The notes under the pieces were generated by a model that saw nothing but the letters and a program-made list of their open reading frames with translations, had not been told where the DNA came from and did not search any database. Below are positions 39,037-47,266 of a stretch of DNA of 64,000 nucleotides, in pieces. How positions within the stretch are numbered: position 1 is the first letter of the stretch; the number at the start of each line of letters is the position of its first letter. The position numbers and the translations under genes are program-made. Location: positions 124,001 through 188,000 of the forward strand of contig CANMSO010000009.1 in assembly GCA_947500545.1 (NCBI GenBank), given 5' to 3'. Origin of the DNA: an uncultured Aquimarina sp. (lineage in GTDB: Bacteria > Bacteroidota > Bacteroidia > Flavobacteriales > Flavobacteriaceae).

Positions 39037-39070
39037 AAAGGTGGCTCTATAATAGAGTCACCTTTTTTTT
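39037..39070 (+). terminator. Terminator of aceA
   Basis: A strong hairpin, AAAGGTGGCTCTAT with TAGAGTCACCTTT (one internal mismatch, 2-base loop), ends in eight T residues at 39063-39070. It lies 23 bases after the aceA stop. Confidence 0.9.
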
Positions 39071-39116
39071 ATGGTTTTATTAATAAAATGAGTTTTTTGG
39101 CAAATTAGGCAGAAAA

Positions 39117-39167
39117 CAAAAAAGCTTCAGAAACATTCTGAAGCTTTTTTAACTCGAACCTGTGGCC
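39117..39167 (-). other. Terminator plus decayed tRNA 3'-end fragment
   Basis: AAAAAGCTTCAGAA and TTCTGAAGCTTTTTT form a symmetrical terminator (39117-39150). Directly to the right, bases 39152-39167 read on the minus strand as a T-arm-like GGCCACAGGTTCGAGT. On the minus strand the order is tRNA 3' part then terminator, as in the better preserved copy at 61931-62011. The tRNA itself is gone. Confidence 0.5.
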
Positions 39168-39475
39168 ATTTAATAACTATTACTTAAACTATTCAATTTG
39201 ATATTTTCTTTTTAAATGTTTTTCCTCGACCATTAAGTATAATAATCAATACAAATATTTAAATAAATAGGTTAAAATTGAAACTATGATTTATGTAACA
39301 TTCAATTTCTTTTGTATAACCATATATCAGTTAATTATAGAGATCTTTATAACATATATAATAATTAAATTTTATCCTTAGACGCAATTATTGTTGGTAT
39401 GAAAGATTTAGAATTACCAAAATGATAATGAATGCAGAGTATTTGATAGATACTACAAAACATTTCAGGTAATAA

Positions 39476-39503
39476 AAAGGCAGAAATTAAAAACTCTGCC
39501 TTT
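39476..39503. terminator. Hairpin, terminator-like
   Basis: AAAGGCAGA (39476-39484) and TCTGCCTTT (39495-39503) pair perfectly around a 10-base loop, with A residues before and T residues after, so it could act in either direction. No gene immediately precedes it on either strand other than short frames. Confidence 0.55.
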
Positions 39504-39593
39504 CTTATACAGTTGAATAAAACCTCAAAAAACAAATATTCTTTTGGTGAAAAATATTAAAACAATACACAAATCAATGTAACAAGACCGATT

Positions 39594-39704
39594 TTAATGT
39601 AAAAGACGACGCATAAGTATAACTCCTAAGGCCATTCCAAAGGATTCTTTAACGTCGTCATTTTTCTTGCTGATTCTTTTTATCCTCAGAGGTTGTTTAT
39701 TCAT
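39594..39704 (-). CDS. Possible 36-residue basic protein
   Basis: ATG at 39704 opens 36 codons on the minus strand. The product starts strongly basic (NKQPLRIKRISKKND) and ends in an amphipathic, partly hydrophobic segment (ESFGMALGVILMRRLLH). This non-random shape suggests a real membrane-associated small protein, but no family is recognised. Confidence 0.35.
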   Translation of the reverse strand: MNKQPLRIKRISKKNDDVKESFGMALGVILMRRLLH

Positions 39705-39762
39705 AAACTAATTCTCTGGGGGTCAAAAGAAATGAAAAAGTAAACCTCTTCAAATATTAATT

Positions 39763-39945
39763 ATGAAGCTGAATAAAAATGTTATTTTAAAATATAAAGT
39801 AGGTGATACGGTATTTACTAAAATAAACCCCAACATTTCGTTGATAGTAAAGCGATATATTGATGGGATCTATTACTGTGGATTTCAAAATGATCCTGAC
39901 AGATGGGAATTGGGTTTGTCTGCAAGAGCACTGGTAGGAAGTTAA
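39763..39945 (+). CDS. Small conserved-type hypothetical protein
   Basis: This 60-residue protein has a compact beta-rich pattern (KYKVGDTVFTKINPNISLIV, then RYIDGIYYCGF and a final WELGLSARALVG). It resembles small KTSC/SH3-like hypothetical proteins common in Flavobacteriia that contain the RYIDGIYYC-type strand. It lies 44 bases before the DUF1611 gene on the same strand and could be the first gene of that operon. Function unknown. Confidence 0.65.
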   Translation: MKLNKNVILKYKVGDTVFTKINPNISLIVKRYIDGIYYCGFQNDPDRWELGLSARALVGS

Positions 39946-39989
39946 ACTCTTTCTGAAATCGATTTCTTTTATCTAAAATCACTAAAATT

Positions 39990-41081
39990 ATGAAAACATC
40001 AGCAATTGTTTATTGCGAAAATGAATTTGGCAAACTGGACGGCAAAGTAGCAAATGGTCTTGTCAGGCATTCTGATAAGTATAAAATCGTTGGTGTTATT
40101 GATAGTACAAAATCAGGTCTTGATGCAGGTGAATATCTTGATGGAATTAAAAATGGGATACCCATATTCCAGAGCTTCAATCAAGCCATTGAAATGTTGG
40201 ATAGTATTCCAGAATATTTTATCTACGGAATTGCTCCTCTTGAGCCGTTACTTTGTGATGATGAGAAAAAAATCATTTACAATGCCATTAAAGCTGGAAT
40301 TCATATTGTAAATGGACTTCCAGAGTTTCTTTCAGATGATGAAGTTTGTATGAGTCTCGCAAAAAAATATAATGTATCCATTTTTGATGTGAGAAAACCA
40401 CCTTCAAAAGAAAATCTCCACAATTTTACTGGGCAGATACGAGATGTTCAAACTCCTATAATAACAGTATCTGGTACAGACTGTGCTGTTGGTAAGCGAA
40501 CTACAGCACTTAAGTTGGTAGAGGCTCTGCAAAAAGAAGACTTGAATGCTATTTTCATAACTACGGGTCAGACAGGAATACTTCAAGGCTCAAAATATGG
40601 TATTGCTATAGATATGTTAAGTTCTGGCTTTGCAACTGGAGAAGTTGAAAATGCTATTCTGGAAGCACTCAAAGAACAACCCGATATTATTGTAGTAGAG
40701 GGACAAGGAGCACTTAGTCATCCGGCATTTACTTCTTCAAGTGCAATCATTCGAGGTGCTATGCCTAAGGCTATTATCCTCCAGCATCCACCCAAAAGGC
40801 ATACCAGATGTGATTTTCCTAAAATTCCAATGCCAACACTTGAAAGTGAAATAAAAATGTTAGAAATTTTCTCCGGATCTAAAGTAATTGCAATCACAAT
40901 TAATCACGAAGGAATGAATGATAATGAAATTGAAAGTACAACAAAGACTTATGAAAAAAAGTATCAATTACCTGTCACTGATGTCTTAAAAAATGACTGT
41001 AGTAAGCTGATAAAAAAACTTCATGAAATATTCCCTGATTTAATCCGTGTCAACCCGCTACTATGCCAACCCCAAGAATAG
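39990..41081 (+). CDS. DUF1611 P-loop protein (DgcN-like)
   Basis: The 363-residue protein has a Rossmann-like N-terminal domain (residues 1-150) and a P-loop ATP/acyl-CoA-using C-terminal domain with Walker A GTDCAVGKRT (162-171) and VVEGQGALSHPAF further on. DUF1611 includes DgcN, described as a D-glutamate N-acetyltransferase that works with a partner enzyme in D-glutamate use. Here the partner is different: a racemase-dipeptidase fusion whose gene overlaps this one by 19 bases. The DgcN activity should not be assumed, but work on a D-amino acid or its peptide is likely. Confidence 0.85.
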   Translation: MKTSAIVYCENEFGKLDGKVANGLVRHSDKYKIVGVIDSTKSGLDAGEYLDGIKNGIPIFQSFNQAIEMLDSIPEYFIYGIAPLEPLLCDDEKKIIYNAIKAGIHIVNGLPEFLSDDEVCMSLAKKYNVSIFDVRKPPSKENLHNFTGQIRDVQTPIITVSGTDCAVGKRTTALKLVEALQKEDLNAIFITTGQTGILQGSKYGIAIDMLSSGFATGEVENAILEALKEQPDIIVVEGQGALSHPAFTSSSAIIRGAMPKAIILQHPPKRHTRCDFPKIPMPTLESEIKMLEIFSGSKVIAITINHEGMNDNEIESTTKTYEKKYQLPVTDVLKNDCSKLIKKLHEIFPDLIRVNPLLCQPQE

Positions 41082-42856
41082 ATATTAATCTTAGTAAAAT
41101 TGCCCATAACGCTAAGGCTTTAAGTTCCCTTTTCCGGTCAAAAGGTATAGACATAATTGCTGTTACTAAAGGAGTTTGCGCACATCCACATATTGCTAAT
41201 ATTTTGGTAAAGAGTGGGGTTAAAATTCTTGCCGACTCAAGAATAGCAAATATCAAAAAAATGCGTGACGCCAAGGTAAAAGCTACTTTTTTATTGATTA
41301 GAACACCTATGATAAGTCAGGCAGAATCAGTGGTGCTAGATACCGATATGAGTTTAAATTCGGAATTGTCTGTTATAAAAAAACTTTCAGAATTTGCTAT
41401 CCTACATGGTAAGATCCATAAAATCATAATCATGGTAGAATTGGGAGATTTGCGTGAAGGCATCGTCCCATCACAATTAGAAAATACTATTAAAAAGGTA
41501 CTAACTCTAAAAGGTATTAAACTTGAAGGAATAGGTACAAATCTTGCTTGTTTTTCGGGAGTTAAGCCCACAACAGAAAAAATGGAATTACTGTCTTCTA
41601 TTGCTATTAGTATAGAGAAAAAATTTCATATAAAGCTATCTATGATCTCAGGAGGAAATTCCGCCAATTATAATTGGTTTAGTACTACAAAAGATGTTGG
41701 TAGGATAAATAATTTGAGATTAGGAGAATCTATATTTTTGGGTTATGAACCTTTAACAGGAAAACCGATTCCAAAACTTTATCAAGATGCTTTTATGTTG
41801 GTGGCTGAAGTTATAGAATTGAAAAACAAATCATCAGTACCAGATGGCGAGATTGGTCTGGATGCTTTTGGTAACAAACCAAAATTTAAAGACCAAGGCA
41901 TGATACGACGGGCTATCCTGGCGATGGGTGTTCAAGATGTAATGGTGACTGGTTTAACTCCAAAACTGGATATCGAAATCTTAGGAGCAGGTGGTGATCA
42001 CATTATAATCAATGCTAAAAAAGAAGGCTTAAAAGTTGGTAGCGATGTATCATTTACATTAAAGTATGGCGCATTAGTTACTGCTATGAATTCATCCTAT
42101 ATTTTTAAAAATATCATCACCCCAATAAACGCGAAAGAGTATTGCACCATAGTAGATGAAAAAGACAGGTTGCACAAAAAGAAAACCGCTATTATGACTA
42201 TCAAGGAGGATTACTCACCATTGGTAAGTCTTCAGGATTCGGATTTTAATTTAATATTTGAAAAGTCTATTCAAAAAAACTATCGCTATTTGGTTAGAAA
42301 AGAGGTGTCTGAAAAAATAGGTCGAATTAGTAAAATTCTTGATAATCAAGGCAAAAAACTAATAATTAGGTCTGCATGGAGATCATTTGAGCATCAGCAA
42401 AAACTATGGGATCAAAAAGCCAGTTTTATGAAAAAGAAACATCCCGAAAAAACCATAGAAGAAATTGACGAAATAGTATCAAGATTTATTGCTCCCAAAA
42501 GACAATCTACCCATTCAACAGGAGGCGCTGTTGATGCTCTAATTTATGATTTGCGAAAGAAATGTGTACTGGATTTTGGAACCAACGATGGATTACATAT
42601 TGATTTAAATGAAAAATGTTATCCCAAACATCCTGACATTAGTCAAGAAGCAAAGAAAAATCGCCAACTTCTGATGAAACTTTTCGAAGATGAAGATTTT
42701 GTATGCGATTATAAAGAATATTGGCATTTTGACTATGGCAATATTGGTTGGGCGGTAGAAAAAAATAAGGAATATGCTAACTATGGTATTTTAAAAGAGT
42801 CATATGTGCAATCAGCCACTCTTAGTTATCCAGATAAAGTGTTTTTTTATCTTTAG
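41063..42856 (+). CDS. Fusion of PLP amino-acid racemase and VanX-type D,D-dipeptidase
   Basis: The first about 370 residues match the fold-III alanine/ornithine racemase family, with the PLP lysine Lys36 in IIAVTKGVCAHP and GGNSANYNWF further on. The last about 180 residues form an M15 zinc peptidase of the VanX/DdpX kind: STHSTGGAVD (His484 and Asp491 as zinc ligands) and EYWH (catalytic Glu552, zinc ligand His555). VanX enzymes hydrolyse D-Ala-D-Ala dipeptide. No signal peptide is present, so it acts in the cytoplasm. Translational overlap with the DUF1611 gene points to one pathway. A plausible role is to split a D,D-dipeptide and racemise the released amino acid; this is inferred from the domains. 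Confidence 0.88.
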   Translation: MPTPRIDINLSKIAHNAKALSSLFRSKGIDIIAVTKGVCAHPHIANILVKSGVKILADSRIANIKKMRDAKVKATFLLIRTPMISQAESVVLDTDMSLNSELSVIKKLSEFAILHGKIHKIIIMVELGDLREGIVPSQLENTIKKVLTLKGIKLEGIGTNLACFSGVKPTTEKMELLSSIAISIEKKFHIKLSMISGGNSANYNWFSTTKDVGRINNLRLGESIFLGYEPLTGKPIPKLYQDAFMLVAEVIELKNKSSVPDGEIGLDAFGNKPKFKDQGMIRRAILAMGVQDVMVTGLTPKLDIEILGAGGDHIIINAKKEGLKVGSDVSFTLKYGALVTAMNSSYIFKNIITPINAKEYCTIVDEKDRLHKKKTAIMTIKEDYSPLVSLQDSDFNLIFEKSIQKNYRYLVRKEVSEKIGRISKILDNQGKKLIIRSAWRSFEHQQKLWDQKASFMKKKHPEKTIEEIDEIVSRFIAPKRQSTHSTGGAVDALIYDLRKKCVLDFGTNDGLHIDLNEKCYPKHPDISQEAKKNRQLLMKLFEDEDFVCDYKEYWHFDYGNIGWAVEKNKEYANYGILKESYVQSATLSYPDKVFFYL

Positions 42857-42972
42857 TATATTATATTTCACAAAATGTTCTTATTGTGCAACTCACAATC
42901 TTTCCTGGATGTATATTCATGTAACACTTTAACTAATATATATTCTTTTCTCATATACCTGTTTCAATATTC

Positions 42973-43275
42973 TTATATAAGTTCCAAAGTAGTTGGTTGA
43001 ATAATACCAAAGATGTCTGACTCTTTCATGATAAGCGCATCAATACCTTCAATAGTAATTTCCGTTCCAGAATGCTTTCCATATAATACGGAGTCACCAA
43101 CTTTTACAGTCATGGTTTCATCTTTTTTACCCTTTCCTACAGCTAGTACGATTCCTTTTTGTGGTTTTTCCTTAGCGGTATCAGGGATGATAATACCTCC
43201 CTTTGATTTTTCTTCTGCTATGTCAGCTTTTACCAATACTCCATCGGCAAGCGGTTGTATTTTGAATTTATGCAT
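42973..43275 (-). CDS. GroES-family co-chaperonin paralogue
   Basis: The 100-residue protein matches GroES in length and in the mobile-loop and barrel pattern (GGIIIPDTAKEKPQKGIVLAVG, then VLYGKHSGTEI). The N-terminal strand has ADGVLV instead of the usual DRVLV. No groEL gene is next to it; it is the last gene of a stress-type unit after a CsbD-like gene (22 bases). It is probably a second, accessory GroES beside the main groESL operon elsewhere. Confidence 0.9.
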   Translation of the reverse strand: MHKFKIQPLADGVLVKADIAEEKSKGGIIIPDTAKEKPQKGIVLAVGKGKKDETMTVKVGDSVLYGKHSGTEITIEGIDALIMKESDIFGIIQPTTLELI

Positions 43276-43297
43276 GATCTTTTTTCTTAATTATAGT

Positions 43298-43492
43298 TCA
43301 ATAGGTTTGTAGTTCAGCAAAAAGCAATTCTAGCTCTGCTCTGGTTTTCTTAAGTTTAACAGCAAGATTATCAAGCATCATTTCTTTTTGCTCATCTTTA
43401 AAGTCAAAATCCTTGTCAGATAAAAAAGGGAATCTCCGTTTGAGCATTACCTTTTGCTCTCTCCAACTTCTGGTAATATTTGTTTTAGCCAT
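43298..43492 (-). CDS. CsbD-like general stress protein (divergent)
   Basis: The 64-residue protein shows the CsbD-like spacing of the Bacteroidota type: an N-terminal Trp (SWREQKVMLKRRFPFLSDKD), a D/E/F-rich middle and a C-terminal KLKKTRAELELLF helix. CsbD proteins are small stress-induced proteins of unknown action. It stands between the glycosyltransferase and GroES genes with gaps of 8 and 22 bases. The match is to pattern, not to strict identity. Confidence 0.6.
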   Translation of the reverse strand: MAKTNITRSWREQKVMLKRRFPFLSDKDFDFKDEQKEMMLDNLAVKLKKTRAELELLFAELQTY

Positions 43493-43500
43493 TTTACTAT

Positions 43501-44547
43501 TTATTTACTGCCATTAAGTATTTGTTTTGGTAGTTGAATTGACTGATTTATGATTGTTTCCGGATCTAATAGGGTACTTTTTTTTGTATCAATATTAAAC
43601 GTTGGAATAAGATCAAAATCAATACCATTAGAATTATTTGTTATTTGATCTGTTTCTAGAGCTTTCTCCAGAATATTTAATATAGATTCATCTACTCTTT
43701 CATCAAATTTTCGTGCAAATAAGTTATCTCCTTGCATTAAAAAATCAATATCTGAGCCTGTCAAGATTTTTGGTTTCAATTTTACCTCTCCTCCATCTGC
43801 TATCCATATAACGGCCCTTTTACCATCGCTTATGATTGTTTCTTTGAATGAGGTATTCATAAGTACGGTCTGAAAAAATGATTTATCAGCATTTAGTGTG
43901 GTGCGATAGAAATCTTCAAATTTTTTCACTTCAGGGCTATAGCAGATAAATTCGCAGCATGTTCTGGTCAAGATAATCCATTGTCCGCCTACATGCGATA
44001 TCACATTTTTCATGAAAGATCTTTTATAAGGTATGCCCGAAAAGCCAATATTTATCTCTTGAAAATAGTTTTCAACGCGGTTCAGCGCATAAGGCCCCAC
44101 CCTAACCTGGCTGACTATTTTCATGAAGTTTTTCCCTTTATTCCTGTGCAAAAAATCAAAGATAAAATCTTGAGATTTTAAAGGAAAATCCTGGTCGCTT
44201 AGATTAATAAAAAAATCCCATTTCAGACAACGGTTTAAGAGGTATTTCATCCCATTAAGTTGAGATTGCACCATACTATATCCTCCTTTCTCTATATTTT
44301 CACTTTTAAAAAGGTAAGTGCTAGAGTAATCTTCTAAAAATGTTTTAATTTCTTTTTCAATGTTTATGTCAACCTCTTGATCGATATGAATTAAGTAGTG
44401 GTTTTCTGGATGGTAAATAGCTTTGAACAATCGTTCGAACTGTCTAGGAAAATGGTTAACCAATATGAAGTAGGCAATTTTCGGCTTCCTTTTTAGAATA
44501 TCAAAATGAAAGCTTTGCTCTTTTGTTATGCCTAATCGTTGTGCCAT
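43501..44547 (-). CDS. GT14-type glycosyltransferase (core-2/I-branching like)
   Basis: The 348-residue protein matches the GT14 family: AYFILVNHFPRQFERLFKAI with a histidine after NHF, YLIHIDQEVD, the WDFFINLSDQDFPLKS segment that is diagnostic for this family, and a Lys/Arg-rich C-terminal half. Members transfer N-acetylglucosamine or xylose from nucleotide sugars. No membrane anchor is seen at the N terminus, so it is a cytoplasmic enzyme. Its place inside a stress-type operon suggests surface glycan change under stress, which is inference. Confidence 0.88.
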   Translation of the reverse strand: MAQRLGITKEQSFHFDILKRKPKIAYFILVNHFPRQFERLFKAIYHPENHYLIHIDQEVDINIEKEIKTFLEDYSSTYLFKSENIEKGGYSMVQSQLNGMKYLLNRCLKWDFFINLSDQDFPLKSQDFIFDFLHRNKGKNFMKIVSQVRVGPYALNRVENYFQEINIGFSGIPYKRSFMKNVISHVGGQWIILTRTCCEFICYSPEVKKFEDFYRTTLNADKSFFQTVLMNTSFKETIISDGKRAVIWIADGGEVKLKPKILTGSDIDFLMQGDNLFARKFDERVDESILNILEKALETDQITNNSNGIDFDLIPTFNIDTKKSTLLDPETIINQSIQLPKQILNGSK

Positions 44548-44577
44548 TTAGTATATGTGTTATTTAGTTCTTAACTT

Positions 44578-44928
44578 TTAAATACTTATATCCTCATAAC
44601 CACTCTTGATGATCGTTGACAACATTTTAAAACGCTTATTGGCCCTTACTATATTCCTTGCATGAGCAGGAATAATGATTATCTGACCAGTTTCAATTGT
44701 ATTTGACTCTTCATTAATAATAATCTCAGCTTCTCCGTCTATAATCTGAATGAGGTTATCAAAAGGAGATATTTTTGAGGGTAACGCTTCTCCCATATCA
44801 AATGATGATATAGTTACAGTTCCTGTTTTTTTCTTCAGAATTGCCTTCATAACCACAGATCCAGGTATGTAATCAATGGTGTCAGCTAATTCATGTGTAC
44901 AGGATTTTTCTAATTCACTATTTTTCAT
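44578..44928 (-). CDS. Cupin-domain protein
   Basis: The 116-residue protein is a single cupin barrel (about residues 40-105). Typical pieces are LIQIIDGEAEIIINEESN and ETGQIIIIPAHARNIVRA, with one His in place of the full metal-binding set, so metal binding is uncertain. It is encoded between the small basic protein and the GT14 gene. Confidence 0.8.
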   Translation of the reverse strand: MKNSELEKSCTHELADTIDYIPGSVVMKAILKKKTGTVTISSFDMGEALPSKISPFDNLIQIIDGEAEIIINEESNTIETGQIIIIPAHARNIVRANKRFKMLSTIIKSGYEDISI

Positions 44929-44993
44929 TGATAATATGTTAGAAGGTTAAGACTAACTAGGAGAAGGTGATCAGATGGTTTTTTTCATAACAT

Positions 44994-45110
44994 TTAATCA
45001 TCACTCCTTTTCTGCTTTCTTTTTGCTGCTTTTGCTGCCCTTTTTTCTTTCAAGTTTTTTGCAGGTATTTTTTTACCTGACTTGACTTTACCTTCTTTTT
45101 CTTTTGACAT
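44994..45110 (-). CDS. 38-residue Lys-rich protein
   Basis: ATG at 45110 opens 38 codons ending at TAA 44994. About 40 percent of the residues are Lys or Arg (KIPAKNLKEKRAAKAAKRKQ), and there is no hydrophobic segment. Small basic proteins of this kind are common in Flavobacteriia and may bind nucleic acid or ribosomes. It is the first gene after composite promoter copy A. Confidence 0.6.
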   Translation of the reverse strand: MSKEKEGKVKSGKKIPAKNLKEKRAAKAAKRKQKRSDD

Positions 45111-45169
45111 GATTCTCTGTTTTAAGATTATAAATAACGAATCCCTTATGGGAAGTTTTAAAATGTATA

Positions 45170-45238
45170 CAAAAATCTGTTAATTAAATACTTAATGTGT
45201 TACACTACGCTGAACCTACATTACATATATCACACATT
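45170..45238 (-). promoter_or_regulatory. Composite promoter element, copy A
   Basis: Three blocks are shared with copy B at identical spacing: ATTACATATATCACACATT (45220-45238), TTACAC (45200-45205) and ATACAAAAAT (about 45168-45176). On the minus strand they read AATGTGTGATATATGTAAT, 14 bases, GTGTAA, 24 bases, TTTTTGTAT. It lies 60 to 128 bases upstream of the small basic protein and so of the cupin, glycosyltransferase, CsbD-like and GroES genes. Acting as promoter and activator site is inferred from conservation. Confidence 0.75.
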
Positions 45239-45304
45239 TAAATGATTCTAAGAAAGCACATTAGGGAATCTGTCTATTAGGATTAATAGTCAGTTCGGGT
45301 ATAA

Positions 45305-46195
45305 TTATATTGAAGAAGGTATTGTATCGCTCTTCTTTTCTAAAGGCTTTTTATAAACAATTGTACGATGTGGATATGGAATTTCAATGTCTTCTTTATC
45401 AAACCTTTTTTTAGTGGATTGGTTAATATCATAATGCATATCAAAGGCTTTATACGGATTATCACACCATACTCTTGCTTTGAGGTTCACACAACTTTCA
45501 CCAAATCCAATAAGAAAAACCTGAACAATTTCTGAACCCATTTTTTTTTCCTTCTTAGATCGATTATCAATACAAAAAGGGTGTTTTTCTGCTTCTTCTC
45601 TAATAATGGTTATAGCGGTATCAATATCGCTTTCGTAACTAATTCCAACAACAATTGACTCACATATTTTTTCGTTTGCTATGCTACTGTTGATGACCGT
45701 TTCAGTGCTTATAATTGAGTTTGGAATAATGATCCTTCTATTTTCAAAATTGACAATTACGGTATGTCTTAAAGTAATATCTTCTACCGTTCCTGTATGT
45801 TGATTAGCTATTGTGATAAAATCACCCACTCTAAAGGGCTTGAAAATAACAATAAAAGTTCCACTAACAATATTAGATAAGGCTTGTTGTGCGGCTAATC
45901 CAAGAATAGCTAGAAAAATACCTGCACTTGCAAAAACCGTAAGAGCATAAGCTTTGAGGGGAGGGATTAGGAAAGTAATGGTGGCTAAGGCAATTAGCCA
46001 AAATAGAAAAGCAACGGCATTTTTAAAAAAATGATAATGAGTCGGAGCTATTTGAGAGTTTTTTGAAGTATGTAGTATATACTTATTGAGTATCCATATC
46101 GATAATTTGATAAGTGCTATAGTAATGATAATAACAGTAACAATTATGAAGAAGTAATTGTTACTCCATTTAGTTATAAAATCTATTATTTTCAT
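45305..46195 (-). CDS. Small-conductance mechanosensitive channel (MscS family)
   Basis: The 296-residue protein has three N-terminal spans, with the pore-lining helix around FASAGIFLAILGLAAQQALSN, and the MscS beta domain (PFRVGDFITI, VEDITLRHTVI, RRIIIPNS). The family opens on membrane stretch and releases solutes after osmotic downshock. It lies 129 bases downstream of the SPFH gene on the same strand and probably shares promoter copy B. Confidence 0.93.
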   Translation of the reverse strand: MKIIDFITKWSNNYFFIIVTVIIITIALIKLSIWILNKYILHTSKNSQIAPTHYHFFKNAVAFLFWLIALATITFLIPPLKAYALTVFASAGIFLAILGLAAQQALSNIVSGTFIVIFKPFRVGDFITIANQHTGTVEDITLRHTVIVNFENRRIIIPNSIISTETVINSSIANEKICESIVVGISYESDIDTAITIIREEAEKHPFCIDNRSKKEKKMGSEIVQVFLIGFGESCVNLKARVWCDNPYKAFDMHYDINQSTKKRFDKEDIEIPYPHRTIVYKKPLEKKSDTIPSSI

Positions 46196-46324
46196 AAGTT
46201 GTGATTTAGCGTTAGCAAATCGAATGATATGCTCTATGCCTATTTTGATTACTACCAGAAATCAAATGAATCCTCACAAGTAAGATTGTCAAGAACCATA
46301 GATTGAAACCCTAAGATTATAATA

Positions 46325-47182
46325 TTATTCTTTTAACTTTTTAACTACATCACTTACTCCGATAAATGGTATAGCACCTGCACCTGTTACATGCGGTAAA
46401 ATTCCATTCCATTTTTCTATCGCTTTGAGATTTGCATCTATCTTTCTGAGTTCAATCAGATCAGGTGAAATATTCATTTTTTGCAAACGTAGCGCCTCAG
46501 CTTCAGCTGTTGCAGCAGCAATAGTTTGCTCTGCCTCCACTTTTATCCTATCCAAATCTCGCTTTGCTTTTAATGCATTTTGTTCTGCGGTTTGTTTTGC
46601 TTCAATGGCATCAGTAAAAGTTTGAGAAAAGCTAAAAGAGATAATCGAGAAGGCATCAACGGATATATTTGATGCAAGTAATCTGAAAGTGAGTGCTTCT
46701 TGCATCTCGGTACTAACCGCAGGTCTTTTGGTAATTAATTCTTCTGCAGTATATCTGGCTGAAACGGCTTTCATAACCTCTTGAATTGCAGGATCAATAA
46801 TACGTTCTTTAAATTCTACTCCTATGGTTTGGTACACCAGATTTGCTTTATCTGGTATGATATGATAATTCAGTGCTACTGATAAATCTACATCCTGAAG
46901 GTCAGAGGAAGAAGAGGCAGCATCAGTCATTGTTTTTTGGATTTTTACATCTATTAGAGTAACTGTTTGTACTATGGGTATTTTGAAATGTATCCCTTCT
47001 CCTAGCACTACGTCTTGAACTGCACCAAAATTTTGAACAATTCCTCTTTCACCAGCTCCTACTTGAGTCCATGGCTTAAATACTATCAACAATATGGGTA
47101 GTATTGCCAAAATAAACAATTTCTTCCATTTACCATTTTTCAATATGTCATTTATTTTGTTTATATCTTGATTATCCATCAT
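46325..47182 (-). CDS. SPFH/prohibitin-family membrane protein
   Basis: From the ATG at 47182 (MMDNQDINK) the protein has 285 residues. An in-frame TTG at 47200 is possible but would lie inside the promoter element, so the ATG is preferred. It has one N-terminal span (KLFILAILPILLIVF) and a band-7 domain (WTQVGAGERGIVQNFGAV) and a charged coiled-coil region (KRDLDRIKVEAEQTIAAATA). SPFH proteins form large membrane rings that scaffold proteases or stress responses. It carries promoter copy B directly upstream. Confidence 0.92.
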   Translation of the reverse strand: MMDNQDINKINDILKNGKWKKLFILAILPILLIVFKPWTQVGAGERGIVQNFGAVQDVVLGEGIHFKIPIVQTVTLIDVKIQKTMTDAASSSSDLQDVDLSVALNYHIIPDKANLVYQTIGVEFKERIIDPAIQEVMKAVSARYTAEELITKRPAVSTEMQEALTFRLLASNISVDAFSIISFSFSQTFTDAIEAKQTAEQNALKAKRDLDRIKVEAEQTIAAATAEAEALRLQKMNISPDLIELRKIDANLKAIEKWNGILPHVTGAGAIPFIGVSDVVKKLKE

Positions 47183-47197
47183 AATTTTATTTTGATA

Positions 47198-47266
47198 CAA
47201 AAATGAGGAAATTAACAGCTAACTGAGTTACACCACGTGAGGCCGATATTACATATATCACACATT
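47198..47266 (-). promoter_or_regulatory. Composite promoter element, copy B
   Basis: The blocks ATTACATATATCACACATT (47248-47266), TTACAC (47228-47233) and ATACAAAAAT (about 47196-47204) repeat those of copy A. The distances between the first bases of the blocks (20) and between TTACAC and CAAAAA (24 intervening bases) are the same in both. The TTTTTG block ends 16 bases upstream of the SPFH ATG at 47182 and could be the -7 region. Confidence 0.75.

Larger units (their letters stand above)
39168..39762. other. Intergenic stretch with a hairpin and a short frame
   Basis: About 595 bases without a clear gene. It contains a terminator-like hairpin at 39476-39503 and a 36-codon minus-strand frame at 39594-39704. 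Other short ATG frames (for example 31 codons near 39285) have no support. Confidence 0.45.

Noticed and set aside
39121..39150. CRISPR-like or phage repeat
   Set aside because: The GCTTC hairpins are single, widely spaced and terminator-shaped; there is no array of spacers anywhere in the window.
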